Of a stretch of 64,000 nt of DNA, positions 16,599 through 25,648 are shown piece by piece; positions within the stretch are counted from its first letter, which is position 1, and every line of letters begins with the position of its first letter. The DNA comes from VXYL01 sp965243175. Lineage in GTDB: Bacteria > Pseudomonadota > Gammaproteobacteria > Pseudomonadales > Azotimanducaceae. The stretch covers positions 3,038,001 to 3,102,000 of the forward strand of contig OZ251532.1 of assembly GCA_965243175.1 (NCBI GenBank), in the 5' to 3' direction. A model generated the notes under the pieces. It was not told the DNA's origin and did no database searches. It saw nothing but the letters and a program-made list of their open reading frames with translations. The position numbers and the translations under genes were made by a program.

Positions 16599-16970
16599 TC
16601 AGTGGACGACGACGTTCGGCGCTGCCAGCGAGAACGCCGGGATCGGCACGTCGAACAGCTCGCCGTCGTCCTTGCAGAACTCGTAGCTGCCCTGCATCGC
16701 GCCCACCGAGGTGGCCAGCACGCAGGCGCTGGTGTAGCGAAACGCCTCGCCGGGCGCCAGCCGTGGCTGGTTGCCGACGACGCCCGGCCCGCGCACTTCC
16801 TGCTCTTCGCCGTCGCCGTTGGTGATGAGCCAGTGGCGGTTCAGCAGCTGCGCCGGTTCGTCGCCGCGGTTGGCGATGGTGATGGTGTAGGCGAAGACGT
16901 AGCGCGGTTCGTCGGGATCGGATTCGGCGGCGATGAAGCGGGTCTCAACGTGGACTTCGATGTTCGGCAT
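16599..16970 (-). CDS. apaG: ApaG family protein
   Basis: A 123-residue ApaG (DUF525) protein with an Ig-like beta-sandwich fold. The conserved GDGEEQEVRGPGVVGNQPRL and MQGSYEF stretches are visible. The biochemical role is not settled; it is classically linked to ApaH and ion homeostasis. Its first 26 bases overlap the end of rsmA, as expected for the surA-rsmA-apaG-apaH operon. Confidence 0.94.
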   Translation of the reverse strand: MPNIEVHVETRFIAAESDPDEPRYVFAYTITIANRGDEPAQLLNRHWLITNGDGEEQEVRGPGVVGNQPRLAPGEAFRYTSACVLATSVGAMQGSYEFCKDDGELFDVPIPAFSLAAPNVVVH

Positions 16971-17793
16971 CGTCCCCTCCGGCGCAATGGTTCGCGATGG
17001 CGACGTACTCGGAAACGCTCAGCGTCTCGCCGCGCCTGCGGGGATCGATGGCCAACGGCCGCCAGTCCCGAACGACTGATTCTAGGGCATTGGCAAGCGT
17101 CTTGCGCCGCTGGCCGAAGGCGGCGCGGAGCACGCGGCGGAGCATGTCGAGGTCGCACGGTTCGCGCTGCCGTGGAACGAGGCGCACGAAGCTCGACTCG
17201 ACCTTCGGGCGCGGCGTGAAGCTCGCCGGGGAAACGTTGAACAACAGCGCCACGTCGCAGTGGTGCTGGGCGACCACGGACAAGCGCCCGTAGGTCTTGC
17301 CGCCGGGCCGAGCGGCGAGACGCGCGGCGACTTCCGCTTGCAGCATCACGTGGATGTCCGCGACGTGATCGGCGATCTCGAACAGCCGTTCGAGCAGCGG
17401 CGAAGCGATGTTGTAGGGCAGGTTGCCGACGATGCGGAAGGGGTCGCCGGGAGTGGCAACGATGGTGCGCAGGTCGGTGCGCAACACGTCGTCGCGGACG
17501 AGGTGAAGCTGCGGCAGACGCGCTTGCAGGCCGGCGGCGAGATCGCGGTCGATCTCCACCGCCGTCACATGAGCGGCCTCGGCACAGAGACGGGCAGTGA
17601 GAGCGCCTCGACCTGGGCCGATTTCGAGAACCCGATCCGAGGGACGCAGCGCCAAGACCGCGAAGATGCGCTCCAAGACCGCCTGGTCGGTGAGGAAGTG
17701 CTGCCCGAAGCGCTTGCGCGGTCTCGCCGCCGAGCCGATGTTCGCCGCGCTCTGCGAACCCTTAGGAATCGGCGTCGTCGCTCTCCGCCTCAT
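16945..17793 (-). CDS. rsmA: 16S rRNA dimethyladenosine transferase RsmA (KsgA)
   Basis: A 282-residue enzyme that dimethylates two adjacent adenosines (A1518/A1519) in 16S helix 45 late in 30S assembly. Motifs are RKRFGQHFL, LEIGPGRGALT for AdoMet binding and the catalytic NLPYNIASPLL. The N-terminus has a 25-residue basic extension before RKRFGQHFL. The start overlaps the surA end by 32 bases. The usual pdxA gene between surA and rsmA is missing. Confidence 0.95.
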   Translation of the reverse strand: MRRRATTPIPKGSQSAANIGSAARPRKRFGQHFLTDQAVLERIFAVLALRPSDRVLEIGPGRGALTARLCAEAAHVTAVEIDRDLAAGLQARLPQLHLVRDDVLRTDLRTIVATPGDPFRIVGNLPYNIASPLLERLFEIADHVADIHVMLQAEVAARLAARPGGKTYGRLSVVAQHHCDVALLFNVSPASFTPRPKVESSFVRLVPRQREPCDLDMLRRVLRAAFGQRRKTLANALESVVRDWRPLAIDPRRRGETLSVSEYVAIANHCAGGDDAEHRSPR

Positions 17794-19105
17794 CGTCGAG
17801 CGCCAGGCGCTCTTCCACGAACGCCTCGTCGCGGATCTCCTTCAGCCACTCCTGCAGGCCGTCGTCGAAGCGCTGCGCATGCAGCACGCGCACCGCGTAG
17901 TCGCGCCGCGCCTCGTCGCTCGCGTCCTGCTCGCGGCGGCCCTGCACTTCCAGAATGTGCCAGCCGAACTCGGTGCGGAAGGGCGGCGAGATTTCGTCCA
18001 CCTCGGTGCCGGCCATCGCCTCCTGGAACTCGCGCACGAAACCGTCGGCGGTGCTCCAGCCGAGGTCGCCGCCGGCCAGCGCGGAGCCGGGGTCGTCCGA
18101 GTGTTCCACGGCCAGTGCCGCGAAGTCCTCGCCGTCGACGATGCGCTGACGCAGTTCCTCGATGGCGGCGCGGGTTTCGTCGTCCGAACGAATTGCGGAG
18201 GGCTCGAGCAGGATGTGGCGCACGAGGGTCTCGCTATTGGTCTGCTGCGAAGCGCCGCGCTTGTCCAGCAGCTTGACGATGTGGAAGCCGGACGCATTGC
18301 CCAACGGCTCGGCAACGCCGCCGATCTCCAGCGCCAGCACCTGTTCCGCGAACAGGCTCGGCAGCCGGCTCGCCTTGCGCCAACCGAGGTCGCCGCCTTC
18401 GAGCGCCGTCGAAGCGGAGGAATGCTCCACCGCCATGGCCGCGAAGTCCGCGCCCTCGCGCAGCTGCTCAACGATCGCGTCCGCCTGGGCTTGCACGGCC
18501 TCGCGTTCGTTCGCGTCGGCGCCTTGTTCCACCGGCAGCAGGATGTGGCCGATGCGGTACTCGTCGGAAATCTGTTCGGCGAAGAACGGCGAGGCGAGCA
18601 GCTCGTCGATGTCCTGCTGGGTGACGTAGACGCGGCGGTTGACCACCTCCCGCTGCACCCGATCGAGGGTCAGCTGGCGGCTCACCTGATCGCGGAAGGC
18701 GCGATAGGAAACGCCCTCGCTGCCGAGCGCGCTGATGAACTGGTCGATGTCCATGCCGTTCTGCGCCGCGTAGTCGCGCACGGCGTTGGTGAGCGTTTCG
18801 TCGTCCACCAGCACGCCGCGCATTTCCGCTTCCTGCAGCTGGATGCTCTCGACGATCAAGCGTTCCAGAATCTGCTCCAGGATCGCGTCCTTGGGCGGCG
18901 CCTCGCCCCCTTCCGCCTGCAGGCGCTGCATCACCGCGTCGTAGCGTTCCAGCACTTCGCTTGCCAGCACCACGTCGTCGTTGACGATGGCGACGATGCC
19001 GTCCACCATCTTCGGCTGCGCGTTCGCGGAACCGGCAAGCGCCAGCAACGCCGCCACGGCCCAAGCGGTGGCGCGTCCTTTGCGCGGATGTGGTCGTTGG
19101 TTCAT
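17762..19105 (-). CDS. surA: periplasmic chaperone / peptidyl-prolyl isomerase SurA
   Basis: A 447-residue SurA, which escorts unfolded outer-membrane proteins, including LptD, to the BAM complex. A signal peptide with cleavage near SANA|QP is followed by the core KMVDGIVAIVNDDVVLASEVL. Two parvulin domains follow at about 175-275 and 285-385; each has the HSxxPGSALxGGDLGW-like signature (here EHSSASTALEGGDLGW and EHSDDPGSALAGGDLGW). The acidic C-terminal tail is short. Its ATG overlaps the lptD stop (ATGA). Confidence 0.95.
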   Translation of the reverse strand: MNQRPHPRKGRATAWAVAALLALAGSANAQPKMVDGIVAIVNDDVVLASEVLERYDAVMQRLQAEGGEAPPKDAILEQILERLIVESIQLQEAEMRGVLVDDETLTNAVRDYAAQNGMDIDQFISALGSEGVSYRAFRDQVSRQLTLDRVQREVVNRRVYVTQQDIDELLASPFFAEQISDEYRIGHILLPVEQGADANEREAVQAQADAIVEQLREGADFAAMAVEHSSASTALEGGDLGWRKASRLPSLFAEQVLALEIGGVAEPLGNASGFHIVKLLDKRGASQQTNSETLVRHILLEPSAIRSDDETRAAIEELRQRIVDGEDFAALAVEHSDDPGSALAGGDLGWSTADGFVREFQEAMAGTEVDEISPPFRTEFGWHILEVQGRREQDASDEARRDYAVRVLHAQRFDDGLQEWLKEIRDEAFVEERLALDDEAESDDADS

Positions 19106-21450
19106 CGGCTGCGTGTTCCTCCATAGCCTTTTATGCCACGGGCAAGCCGCCCGTCAACTCCGCCGCCCACCCCGGCCAGCCCGCGCAACGCGATTTGCAG
19201 CAGCACGCCTTGGTCGGTGCCCACTTCGGGCGAGAGGCGATTGCGCGGCGCGTCGATGGTGCGGTGCCAGAGCAGCTTCGCCTCCAAGCAGCAGTTGGCG
19301 TAGCCGAAACCGGCGAACGCCTCGATGGTTTGACCAAAATGCCAGTCGTGGTTCCACCGCCCGAACACGCTCCAATGGCGAGCGACCGGCCAGTACACGG
19401 CGAAGTCCGTCTGCCGCGTGGCGCTGCCTTTCCGACGACGGATGCTTGCGTTGATAAGGCGCCGGGCGTCGCGCCGGTAGGAAACGGCGAGTTGGGCTTC
19501 GTCCAGAGTGTTGTCGTTCGCGTCCCAAGCCAGCGTGCCACCAAGACGCACCGGCCCAAGCGTACCGCGCAGTTCGCCGGCGATTGCCGAGAAGCGCCTC
19601 GTTTCTTCCTCTCCCTGCGCGCCGCTCAGCACCACCCGGCGATCCCGCATGTGGGCAATGCCGCCGATGCTGGCCGCGAGCAGTTCGCGCCCGGACGCTG
19701 CGTTCAGCAACCGCGAGGTGGCGCCGAAGGCCAGCCTGTTGGCGTCGCCGATGCGGTCCACGCCAGCGAAGCGGTTGTCGTGGAAGAGCTGGCGGTAGGA
19801 GAACGTGAGCCGTGCGGCGTCGAAGCGCGGCAGGTGATCCTGGCGGGCGTAGGACTGGTAGAAGTACTGGAGGCGCGGTTCAAGCGTTTGCAGCCGCCCG
19901 CCCCGCTTCGTCTCGCGCTCGAAGAACAACACGCCATCGGCGCTTGCAAAGCGGATGTCGCGGCGGGTGGCGGGCAGGGACGCAGGGCCGGACACGTCGT
20001 AGGCGGTGTGCCGCAGACCCGCCCCAAGCGAGAAGCGCCCCCAGGACTTGGAGAGCGGCAGCCGCAACCGAGGCTCCAGATGCAGACGCCGTCCGCCGGA
20101 TACGCCGCCGATCGGGCTGTCGCTCGCAAACGACGACCACGACGCGCCCAAGGTCCACCCGAGCGGCCCCAAGAGATCGCCAGCGTAGCCAAGCTGAAGC
20201 TCCGGCAACCGCCGATGGGGTTCGCGGCCCGGTTCGAGGCGCTGAAAGCTCTGCCCCCACAGCCGAGCGAACAGCCGGTCGCCGACGTAGCGAACCTCCG
20301 CCCGCCGTTCCAACTGCACACGGCTGGCCACCGCCAGATCCGCGCCGTGGCCGGACGCGAAGCCGGCACCGAGGTCGGAGAAATAGTCGTTGTCGCTGAC
20401 TGCCGCGTACTCCACCAGCGTGTGCAGACCGAAGATTCGCCCGCGGTGATCGACGTCCAGCAGCCAGCGGTCGGCTGGCGCGAAAGCGGCATCGCTGCCG
20501 CCGCCGGCGATGAAATCCCGCCGCGACAGCTCGCCATCGTAGTCGTCGTCCGCGGGCAGGAACGCGCTGGCGAGTTCGGTCCGGGAGCCGCGCCCAAGAT
20601 GCCGAAACTCCGCCTCCACGCCAGCCCCGCGTCGCGCCATGTACCGCCCAACGAGCGTCGCGTCGTAGTTGGGCGCCAAGTTCAAGTAGTAGGGCACGGC
20701 GATGTCGATGCCGCGGTCGTCGCCGATGGACGGAAACAGAAAGCCGCTGCTGCGCCCCCGTTGCACCGGAAAGCGAAGGTACGGCGCGTAGAAGACCGGC
20801 ACGCGCCCCAGGTTCAGGCGGGCGTGACGAGCGGTGGCGAACCGTTCGCCCTCGTCCACTTCGATGGCGGCTGCGCGAAGCAGCCAAGTGCCATCCGCTG
20901 GCGGACACCGGGTGAAGGACGCCGCAGTCAAGGAAACCGCATCCTCGTGGCGGTCGATGCGCTTGGCCAGTCCCCGCCAGCCAAGCTCGGGCAGCACGAT
21001 CTCCGCATCCTCCAACAGCGCGGTCCCACTCGCCAAGTTCATCGTGGCGCGATGGCCGAGCAGATGCAGCCCGGGTTCGCGCACATGCAGCGGCCCATCG
21101 CTGCTGGCCCGCTCCGAGCGCTCGTCAATCGCAATCGCCGGCGCATCCAACCGCCGCTCGCCTTGAAGCACTACCACGCCGCCACTCGCCACGGTGTTCT
21201 CCCCGGACCGCGAGCGAAGTTCACCTGCGGTCAGTCGAAACTCGGTGGCATCGCCGCTCTGCGTTCCCGTGGCCATCGGCTTGGCGTGGTACGCGCCCGG
21301 ACACTGCGCATCTTCCTGCCCGGACTGCCACAGCGACTCGGCCAGCGCGGCCATCGCATTCGGCGAGACTACGAGCAGCAGCGCCGAACACAGGCCGCGA
21401 CCCAACCGCGCACTGTCAAAGCCATCTCGCTTTGGCGACAATCCACGCAT
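19102..21450 (-). CDS. lptD: LPS-assembly protein LptD
   Basis: A 782-residue outer-membrane protein that inserts lipopolysaccharide into the outer leaflet with LptE. After a signal peptide (hydrophobic LCSALLLVVSP, likely cut near MAALA) comes an OstA/LptA-like jellyroll (about residues 60-230), then a 26-strand barrel. Cysteines suited to the disulfide pattern are visible: one near the mature N-terminus (DAQCPG), one in FTRCPPADG and a C-terminal NCC pair. I chose ATG 21450, which overlaps the amgK ATG head to head; a TTG nine bases downstream is the alternative. The frame extends upstream only as antisense of amgK. Confidence 0.9.
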   Translation of the reverse strand: MRGLSPKRDGFDSARLGRGLCSALLLVVSPNAMAALAESLWQSGQEDAQCPGAYHAKPMATGTQSGDATEFRLTAGELRSRSGENTVASGGVVVLQGERRLDAPAIAIDERSERASSDGPLHVREPGLHLLGHRATMNLASGTALLEDAEIVLPELGWRGLAKRIDRHEDAVSLTAASFTRCPPADGTWLLRAAAIEVDEGERFATARHARLNLGRVPVFYAPYLRFPVQRGRSSGFLFPSIGDDRGIDIAVPYYLNLAPNYDATLVGRYMARRGAGVEAEFRHLGRGSRTELASAFLPADDDYDGELSRRDFIAGGGSDAAFAPADRWLLDVDHRGRIFGLHTLVEYAAVSDNDYFSDLGAGFASGHGADLAVASRVQLERRAEVRYVGDRLFARLWGQSFQRLEPGREPHRRLPELQLGYAGDLLGPLGWTLGASWSSFASDSPIGGVSGGRRLHLEPRLRLPLSKSWGRFSLGAGLRHTAYDVSGPASLPATRRDIRFASADGVLFFERETKRGGRLQTLEPRLQYFYQSYARQDHLPRFDAARLTFSYRQLFHDNRFAGVDRIGDANRLAFGATSRLLNAASGRELLAASIGGIAHMRDRRVVLSGAQGEEETRRFSAIAGELRGTLGPVRLGGTLAWDANDNTLDEAQLAVSYRRDARRLINASIRRRKGSATRQTDFAVYWPVARHWSVFGRWNHDWHFGQTIEAFAGFGYANCCLEAKLLWHRTIDAPRNRLSPEVGTDQGVLLQIALRGLAGVGGGVDGRLARGIKGYGGTRSR

Positions 21451-22426
21451 GGAGGCACCGCCGGAACTGCTCGCGTGGCTCGACGGCGTGCTGGAAGGCG
21501 ACGCCGAGACCACGACGCCGCTGCGGGTGGAGGCAAGCACGCGCAGCTTCTTTCGCGTGTCCACGCCCGCGTCCACCTTCGTCGCCATGCACTCGCCGCC
21601 CGCCACAGAGCATAACCCGCGCTTCGTGGCCTTGGCCGATCTGTTTCGACAGCACGGCATAGCGACCCCCAAGGTACTCGCCACTGACCTCGAACGCGGA
21701 TTCCTGCTGCTAGAGGACCTTGGCGAACAAGATTTCGAGGCGGCCTACGCCAGCGGTGAGGTGGCGGAACCGCTGCATGCCGCTACGGCCGTGCTAGTGC
21801 GGCTGCGCAAAGTGCCGCTCGACCAGGTTGCGCCTTACACACCGCAACGCTTCGCCGACGAACTAGGCATCTTCGCCGACTGGCTGGTGCAGCGCTTCCT
21901 CGACCTCGCCCTGCCGCCGTTCTTCGAGCCAATGCGCGAAGCGCTGGTCGAGGCAACCCAGAGCGTGCCGACGACCGTGGTGCATCGCGACTTCCACTGC
22001 CGCAACCTCCTCTGGCGAAGCGACGGCAGCGTCGGCGTCGTGGACTTCCAGGACGCCCTCGCCGGCCCGGTCTGCTACGACATCGCCTCGCTGCTGCGAG
22101 ACTGCTACCACGAGTTCGACGAAGCGACGGTCGCAAGGTGGCGGCACCGCTGCTTCGAGTCCACCGGATTGGCGCACACCTGCGACGAGCCAGCCTTCAA
22201 CCGCGCCTTCGACCTGACCGCCATCCAGCGCCAACTCAAAGCGGTAGGCATCTTCGCCCGCCTGCACTTGGACCGCGACCGCGCCACCCACCTGGCCGAC
22301 ATCGTGCCGGTGCTCCGCCGCATCGCCCGACTCGCGCCCAACTACCCGGAAACCGTCGCCCTAGCGCAGTGGATCAACGAAGAAGCACTGCCGACCGCGA
22401 CAAGCCGCTTGGCGCCGCCCCAATGA
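21449..22426 (+). CDS. amgK: anomeric MurNAc/GlcNAc kinase AmgK
   Basis: A 325-residue aminoglycoside-phosphotransferase-fold kinase. AmgK phosphorylates the anomeric carbon of N-acetylmuramate in the peptidoglycan recycling route that bypasses de novo synthesis and confers intrinsic fosfomycin tolerance in pseudomonads. Motifs are VVHRDFHCRNLLW (Brenner) and GVVDFQDALAGP. Position next to lptD and coupling to murU through an ATGA overlap match pseudomonad genomes. Its ATG shares bases with the lptD start, so its promoter must lie inside lptD. Confidence 0.9.
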   Translation: MEAPPELLAWLDGVLEGDAETTTPLRVEASTRSFFRVSTPASTFVAMHSPPATEHNPRFVALADLFRQHGIATPKVLATDLERGFLLLEDLGEQDFEAAYASGEVAEPLHAATAVLVRLRKVPLDQVAPYTPQRFADELGIFADWLVQRFLDLALPPFFEPMREALVEATQSVPTTVVHRDFHCRNLLWRSDGSVGVVDFQDALAGPVCYDIASLLRDCYHEFDEATVARWRHRCFESTGLAHTCDEPAFNRAFDLTAIQRQLKAVGIFARLHLDRDRATHLADIVPVLRRIARLAPNYPETVALAQWINEEALPTATSRLAPPQ

Positions 22427-23079
22427 AGGCCATGATCCTGGCCGCCGGCCGCGGCGAACGCCTGCGCCCGCTCACCGAGCGCATCCCGAAGCCGATGATC
22501 CCAATCGGCAGCGAACCCCTCATCGCCCACCAGCTGCGCCGGCTCTCCCGCGCCGGCATCCGCGACGTGGTCGTCAACGTCTGCCACCTGGCCGACCAGA
22601 TCGAACGCGGCCTAGGCACCGGCGCCGACTTCGGCGTCCGCATCCACTACAGCCGCGAAGATCACCCGTTGGAAACCGGCGGCGGCGTCAAACGTGCGCT
22701 GCCGCTCCTGCGCCCCGGCCCGTTCATAGTCCTGAACGGCGACATCTGGACCAACTACCCCTTCAAGACCCTGCTGCCCCGCAACCCAGTGAGCGCCCAC
22801 CTAGTCCTCACCCCCACGCCCCCGCACCTCCCCCGCGCCGACTTCCACCTCCACGGCACCGAAGTCCACCGTGGCAAAGCCCACGACCACACCTACTGCG
22901 GCATCGCCGTCCTCACGGAGTCCCTCTTCGCCAACTCCCCAAACACCCCCTTCTCCCTACGCGACCTTTTCTTCCGTGCCGCCGCCGAAGGCACCCTAAG
23001 CGGCGAGTCCTTCACCGGCACTTGGATAGACATCGGCACCCCGGAGCAGCTGAAGCGGGTGCGCCGGCTCATGTTGTAG
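22423..23079 (+). CDS. murU: MurNAc-1-phosphate uridylyltransferase MurU
   Basis: A 218-residue nucleotidyltransferase that converts MurNAc-1-P and UTP to UDP-MurNAc. The sugar-nucleotidyltransferase signature MILAAGRGERLRPLT with IPKPMIPIG is at the N-terminus, LNGDIW near the metal site, and GTWIDIGTPEQL at the end. It directly follows amgK in the same order as in Pseudomonas. The product enters peptidoglycan synthesis at the MurC/MurA level, and murC is encoded in the same window. Confidence 0.92.
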   Translation: MKAMILAAGRGERLRPLTERIPKPMIPIGSEPLIAHQLRRLSRAGIRDVVVNVCHLADQIERGLGTGADFGVRIHYSREDHPLETGGGVKRALPLLRPGPFIVLNGDIWTNYPFKTLLPRNPVSAHLVLTPTPPHLPRADFHLHGTEVHRGKAHDHTYCGIAVLTESLFANSPNTPFSLRDLFFRAAAEGTLSGESFTGTWIDIGTPEQLKRVRRLML

Positions 23080-23494
23080 AGGCTGTGGCACGTCATCGCC
23101 CGAGGAGACGCTGGGAGAGCATCGTCACTGAGCTGTCGCCCAAAATCGCAAACCTCCCCATTCTGAGATGTCAGGATGCCGCGCGGCGTAGTCACGCATC
23201 GCCCTGTCCAATGCCATTGCCGGCATCGACGACAGACGTGTTGACTCAAGCACGGTGACGCTCACGGTGCCAGCCGGTCCGCGCTCACGTTCACCTCCGC
23301 CGAGCTCGAGACGGGCAGCGAGCGCCTCGCCGGCAGCCTCGGCGACGGGTATGGCCAGCGGCGGCCGCGGGTTCATTCCGACGAACCGATTGCCGTGATG
23401 AGCCTGCTGGAGACGTCGGGCGGCCTATTGGCCAACATGTCTACGGGCACGGCGGACACCGACTGCGATGCCTGCCGCGGCAGGTTGCAAAGGT
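23080..23494. other. intergenic region after murU
   Basis: Short open frames exist on both strands, but none resembles a known protein or has a credible ribosome-binding site. I see no convincing gene, repeat or RNA. It contains one GCGGCCGC octamer (23361-23368). It may be debris from gene turnover beside the VapBC locus. Confidence 0.4.
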
Positions 23495-23893
23495 TCATCC
23501 GCGGTCTCGCCAGAGGCGCCGAACTCCGTAGGTGTCGAGAGCGCTGTCGATGGAGACAAGGGTGAGATTTCGCGCCAGCGCTTGCGCGATGAGCATGCGA
23601 TCGAATGGATCCCTGTGCGGCCCTGGAAGTGCGCCCGCTCGTGCGGCGTCGCCAACCGAGATGGAGAGTTCCTCAAAGCCCTGCGCCGTGATTGCCCCCG
23701 CGACATCCTCCGCCACTGCGGTGGCCGCTTGTAGTTTGCCCAGGCGATGCTTGGTGGTGATCTCCCACGCAGTGGCCGCGCTGACGATGACGTCGTTGTC
23801 TCTGTCCTGTATGGCGCGGCGGGCGTTCGCCGGCAACCGTGTGTTCCCTTCCAGCCACCAGAGGAAGGCGTGCGTGTCGAGCAGCAGCCTCAT
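23495..23893 (-). CDS. PIN-domain toxin VapC family
   Basis: A 132-residue PIN-domain ribonuclease. The first acidic residue is in LLLDTHAFLWW, the conserved Glu in SAATAWEI, and the later acidic pair in HRDPFDRMLIAQA. Such toxins cleave tRNA or rRNA when the antitoxin is degraded. The ATG at 23893 lies two bases after the antitoxin stop; an upstream start at 23914 would overlap the antitoxin and is unlikely. Together they form a standard vapBC pair. Confidence 0.88.
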   Translation of the reverse strand: MRLLLDTHAFLWWLEGNTRLPANARRAIQDRDNDVIVSAATAWEITTKHRLGKLQAATAVAEDVAGAITAQGFEELSISVGDAARAGALPGPHRDPFDRMLIAQALARNLTLVSIDSALDTYGVRRLWRDRG

Positions 23894-23895
23894 GC

Positions 23896-24132
23896 CTATG
23901 CGCGGCCTTCCCAAAGCGCCAGTTCTTCCTCTGGCAACGGCTCGAGGACGCTGTCGTCAACGACGATCTTCCCCTTCATGCCGCCAAAGCGCCGCCTCCC
24001 CTTGGGCTTGCAGGCGACGAGGCGGGCGACTGGCTCGCCGCGACGGGCGATGACGACTTCCTCGCCGGCTTCCACTTGCGCGAGCAGGCGGGAGAGCTGC
24101 GTCTTGGCTTGGTGGACGTTGAACGTCGACAT
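23896..24132 (-). CDS. antitoxin of the Phd/YefM (VapB-type) family
   Basis: A 78-residue antitoxin. The N-terminus (FNVHQAKTQLSRLLAQVEAG) and VVIARRGEPVARLV match the Phd/YefM DNA-binding fold. The C-terminal acidic tail (LEPLPEEELALWEG) should wrap the PIN toxin. It precedes the toxin gene by two bases and probably represses the promoter at 24165-24193. Confidence 0.88.
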   Translation of the reverse strand: MSTFNVHQAKTQLSRLLAQVEAGEEVVIARRGEPVARLVACKPKGRRRFGGMKGKIVVDDSVLEPLPEEELALWEGRA

Positions 24133-24164
24133 GTAAAGGCACTTGCATGGACGACTTAGCCAGG

Positions 24165-24193
24165 AGAGTAGTCGTCTTGAGCTGTCGGGTCAA
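24165..24193 (-). promoter_or_regulatory. vapBC promoter
   Basis: Minus-strand TTGACC (24188-24193), 17-base spacer, TACTCT (24165-24170), about 33 bases before the antitoxin ATG. Spacing is ideal and the hexamers are fair matches. No clear palindromic operator is seen. Confidence 0.45.
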
Positions 24194-24306
24194 AACCGCG
24201 GCCTTCCCGGCGTGCAGCGCGACGATGGCTGATGAGCGATCAGATCACCCACCTCAAAGCGCCGAGTGCCGCGGCCTCTTCCCACACTGGCGCTCGAGGC
24301 GGCTCT

Positions 24307-25542
24307 TCACAGCACCCGCCACCAAGGCGCGGCGAGGATCCCCTCGGCCAGCCATTGCGTGTCGGTGCCGTCGTGGAGCAGCAGGCCGCCGGCGAAGCGT
24401 TTGCCGTACTCCTCTTGGAAGAGGCGCAGGCCCAGGGTGTCGCCGTGGCTTGGGTATTTGCTGGCCTTGATCTCGATGGCGAGGAGGCGCTCGTCGGACT
24501 CGATGACGAAGTCCACTTCGCGCTCGCTGGTGGTGCGCCAGAACAGGAGTTCCGGCCTTGGCACTTGGCCGTCGCGCCAGGCGAGGAGGTCCGCCAGCAC
24601 CAGATTCTCCAGATGCTGCGCGGTGGGTGCTTGGGTGCCGCTCAGCCACAGCGCCAAGCCGGGGTCGCTCCAATAGAGCTTGGGGCTCTTGACCAGGCGC
24701 TTCGTGCGGTTGACGGCGTAGGCGGGCAGGCGCAGCAGTTGGAAGGAGGTTTCGAGCAGGTTGAGGTAGCGCTGCACGGTGACTCTGGGCATTTGCAGGT
24801 CGCGGCCGATCTCGGCTTGGTTGAGCAGGCCGCCGAGGCGATGGCTCGCCGCTCGCATGAGGCGGCGGAAGTCGACGAGGTTGTCCACGCTGGCCAGGGA
24901 TTGCAGGTCGCGCTCGAGGTAGGTGCGAACGTAGCCGTCGAACCACAGCGAGCGGGCGTCGTCGTCGAGTTCGACGACCGGCGATGGATAGCCGCCGATG
25001 CGCGCCAGCTCGCGCCAGTCCGCGACGGGGCTGGCTTCGTCGTCGAGGACGTCCGGCCACTCGGCGCATGGCGTCGTCAGCAGCCGCGACCAGACGCCGG
25101 GCGTACCCATGCCGAGGCCCTCGCGCCGCGCGAGGGGCCACAGGGTGACGTAGGTGGCGCGGCCCGCCAGCGTTTCCGACACGCGCTGCATCAGCAGCAG
25201 ATTGGCCGAGCCGGTGAGCAGGAATCTTCCCGGGCGGCGCGGCCTGTCTTCGTCCACCGCCCGCTTCACCGCCAGCAGCAGGTCCGGTTCGCGCTGCACT
25301 TCGTCCAACGTGATCCGTGCGGCGCTGCGCAGCACGTCTCGCGGCGTTCGGCGGGCGCGTTCGTGCGTCTCCGAGTCGTCCAGCGTCAGGTAGAGGCGGT
25401 CGCGCAGAAACGGCTCGTGCTGCACCAGCGTGCTCTTGCCGGTCTGCCGTGCGCCCATCAGCACCACCACGGGCGAGGCGCTCAAGGCGCGCCGGAGCAG
25501 GCCGGTGGCGAAGCGCGGCAGGTAGGTTGCTTGATCGCCCAT
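24307..25542 (-). CDS. ATP-binding protein with DUF4143 domain
   Basis: A 411-residue AAA-type ATPase of the common AAA_14/DUF4143 family. Walker A GARQTGKST is at 30-38 and Walker B is in ARITLDEVQREPDLL. A helical DUF4143 region ends with EVDFVIESDERLLAIEIKASK, which resembles a PD-(D/E)XK nuclease core (D, then EIK). The cellular role of these proteins is unknown; many are in accessory regions. The start codon lies inside a perfect 9-base inverted repeat, suggesting autoregulation. It is monocistronic. Confidence 0.85.
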   Translation of the reverse strand: MGDQATYLPRFATGLLRRALSASPVVVLMGARQTGKSTLVQHEPFLRDRLYLTLDDSETHERARRTPRDVLRSAARITLDEVQREPDLLLAVKRAVDEDRPRRPGRFLLTGSANLLLMQRVSETLAGRATYVTLWPLARREGLGMGTPGVWSRLLTTPCAEWPDVLDDEASPVADWRELARIGGYPSPVVELDDDARSLWFDGYVRTYLERDLQSLASVDNLVDFRRLMRAASHRLGGLLNQAEIGRDLQMPRVTVQRYLNLLETSFQLLRLPAYAVNRTKRLVKSPKLYWSDPGLALWLSGTQAPTAQHLENLVLADLLAWRDGQVPRPELLFWRTTSEREVDFVIESDERLLAIEIKASKYPSHGDTLGLRLFQEEYGKRFAGGLLLHDGTDTQWLAEGILAAPWWRVL

Positions 25543-25554
25543 AGCATGGGCGAT
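25534..25554. repeat. inverted repeat over the start of the DUF4143 ATPase gene
   Basis: ATCGCCCAT and ATGGGCGAT are perfect 9-base arms around AGC. The left arm contains the start codon of the ATPase gene (minus strand, 25540-25542). A third related copy, GTGGGCGAT, lies at 25568-25576. It could be an operator or a translational hairpin. Confidence 0.5.
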
Positions 25555-25648
25555 TATCGCTCACCTCGTGGGCGATTTACCAAGCGCCCTGTGTTGGGCG
25601 CTACTACGCTCGTCCCGACGAAGCGTCCCGTTCACGGCGAAAAAAGTG

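Noticed and set aside
23125..23376. 83-codon minus-strand open frame between murU and vapC
   Set aside because: No recognisable domain and no ribosome-binding site; the composition looks random.
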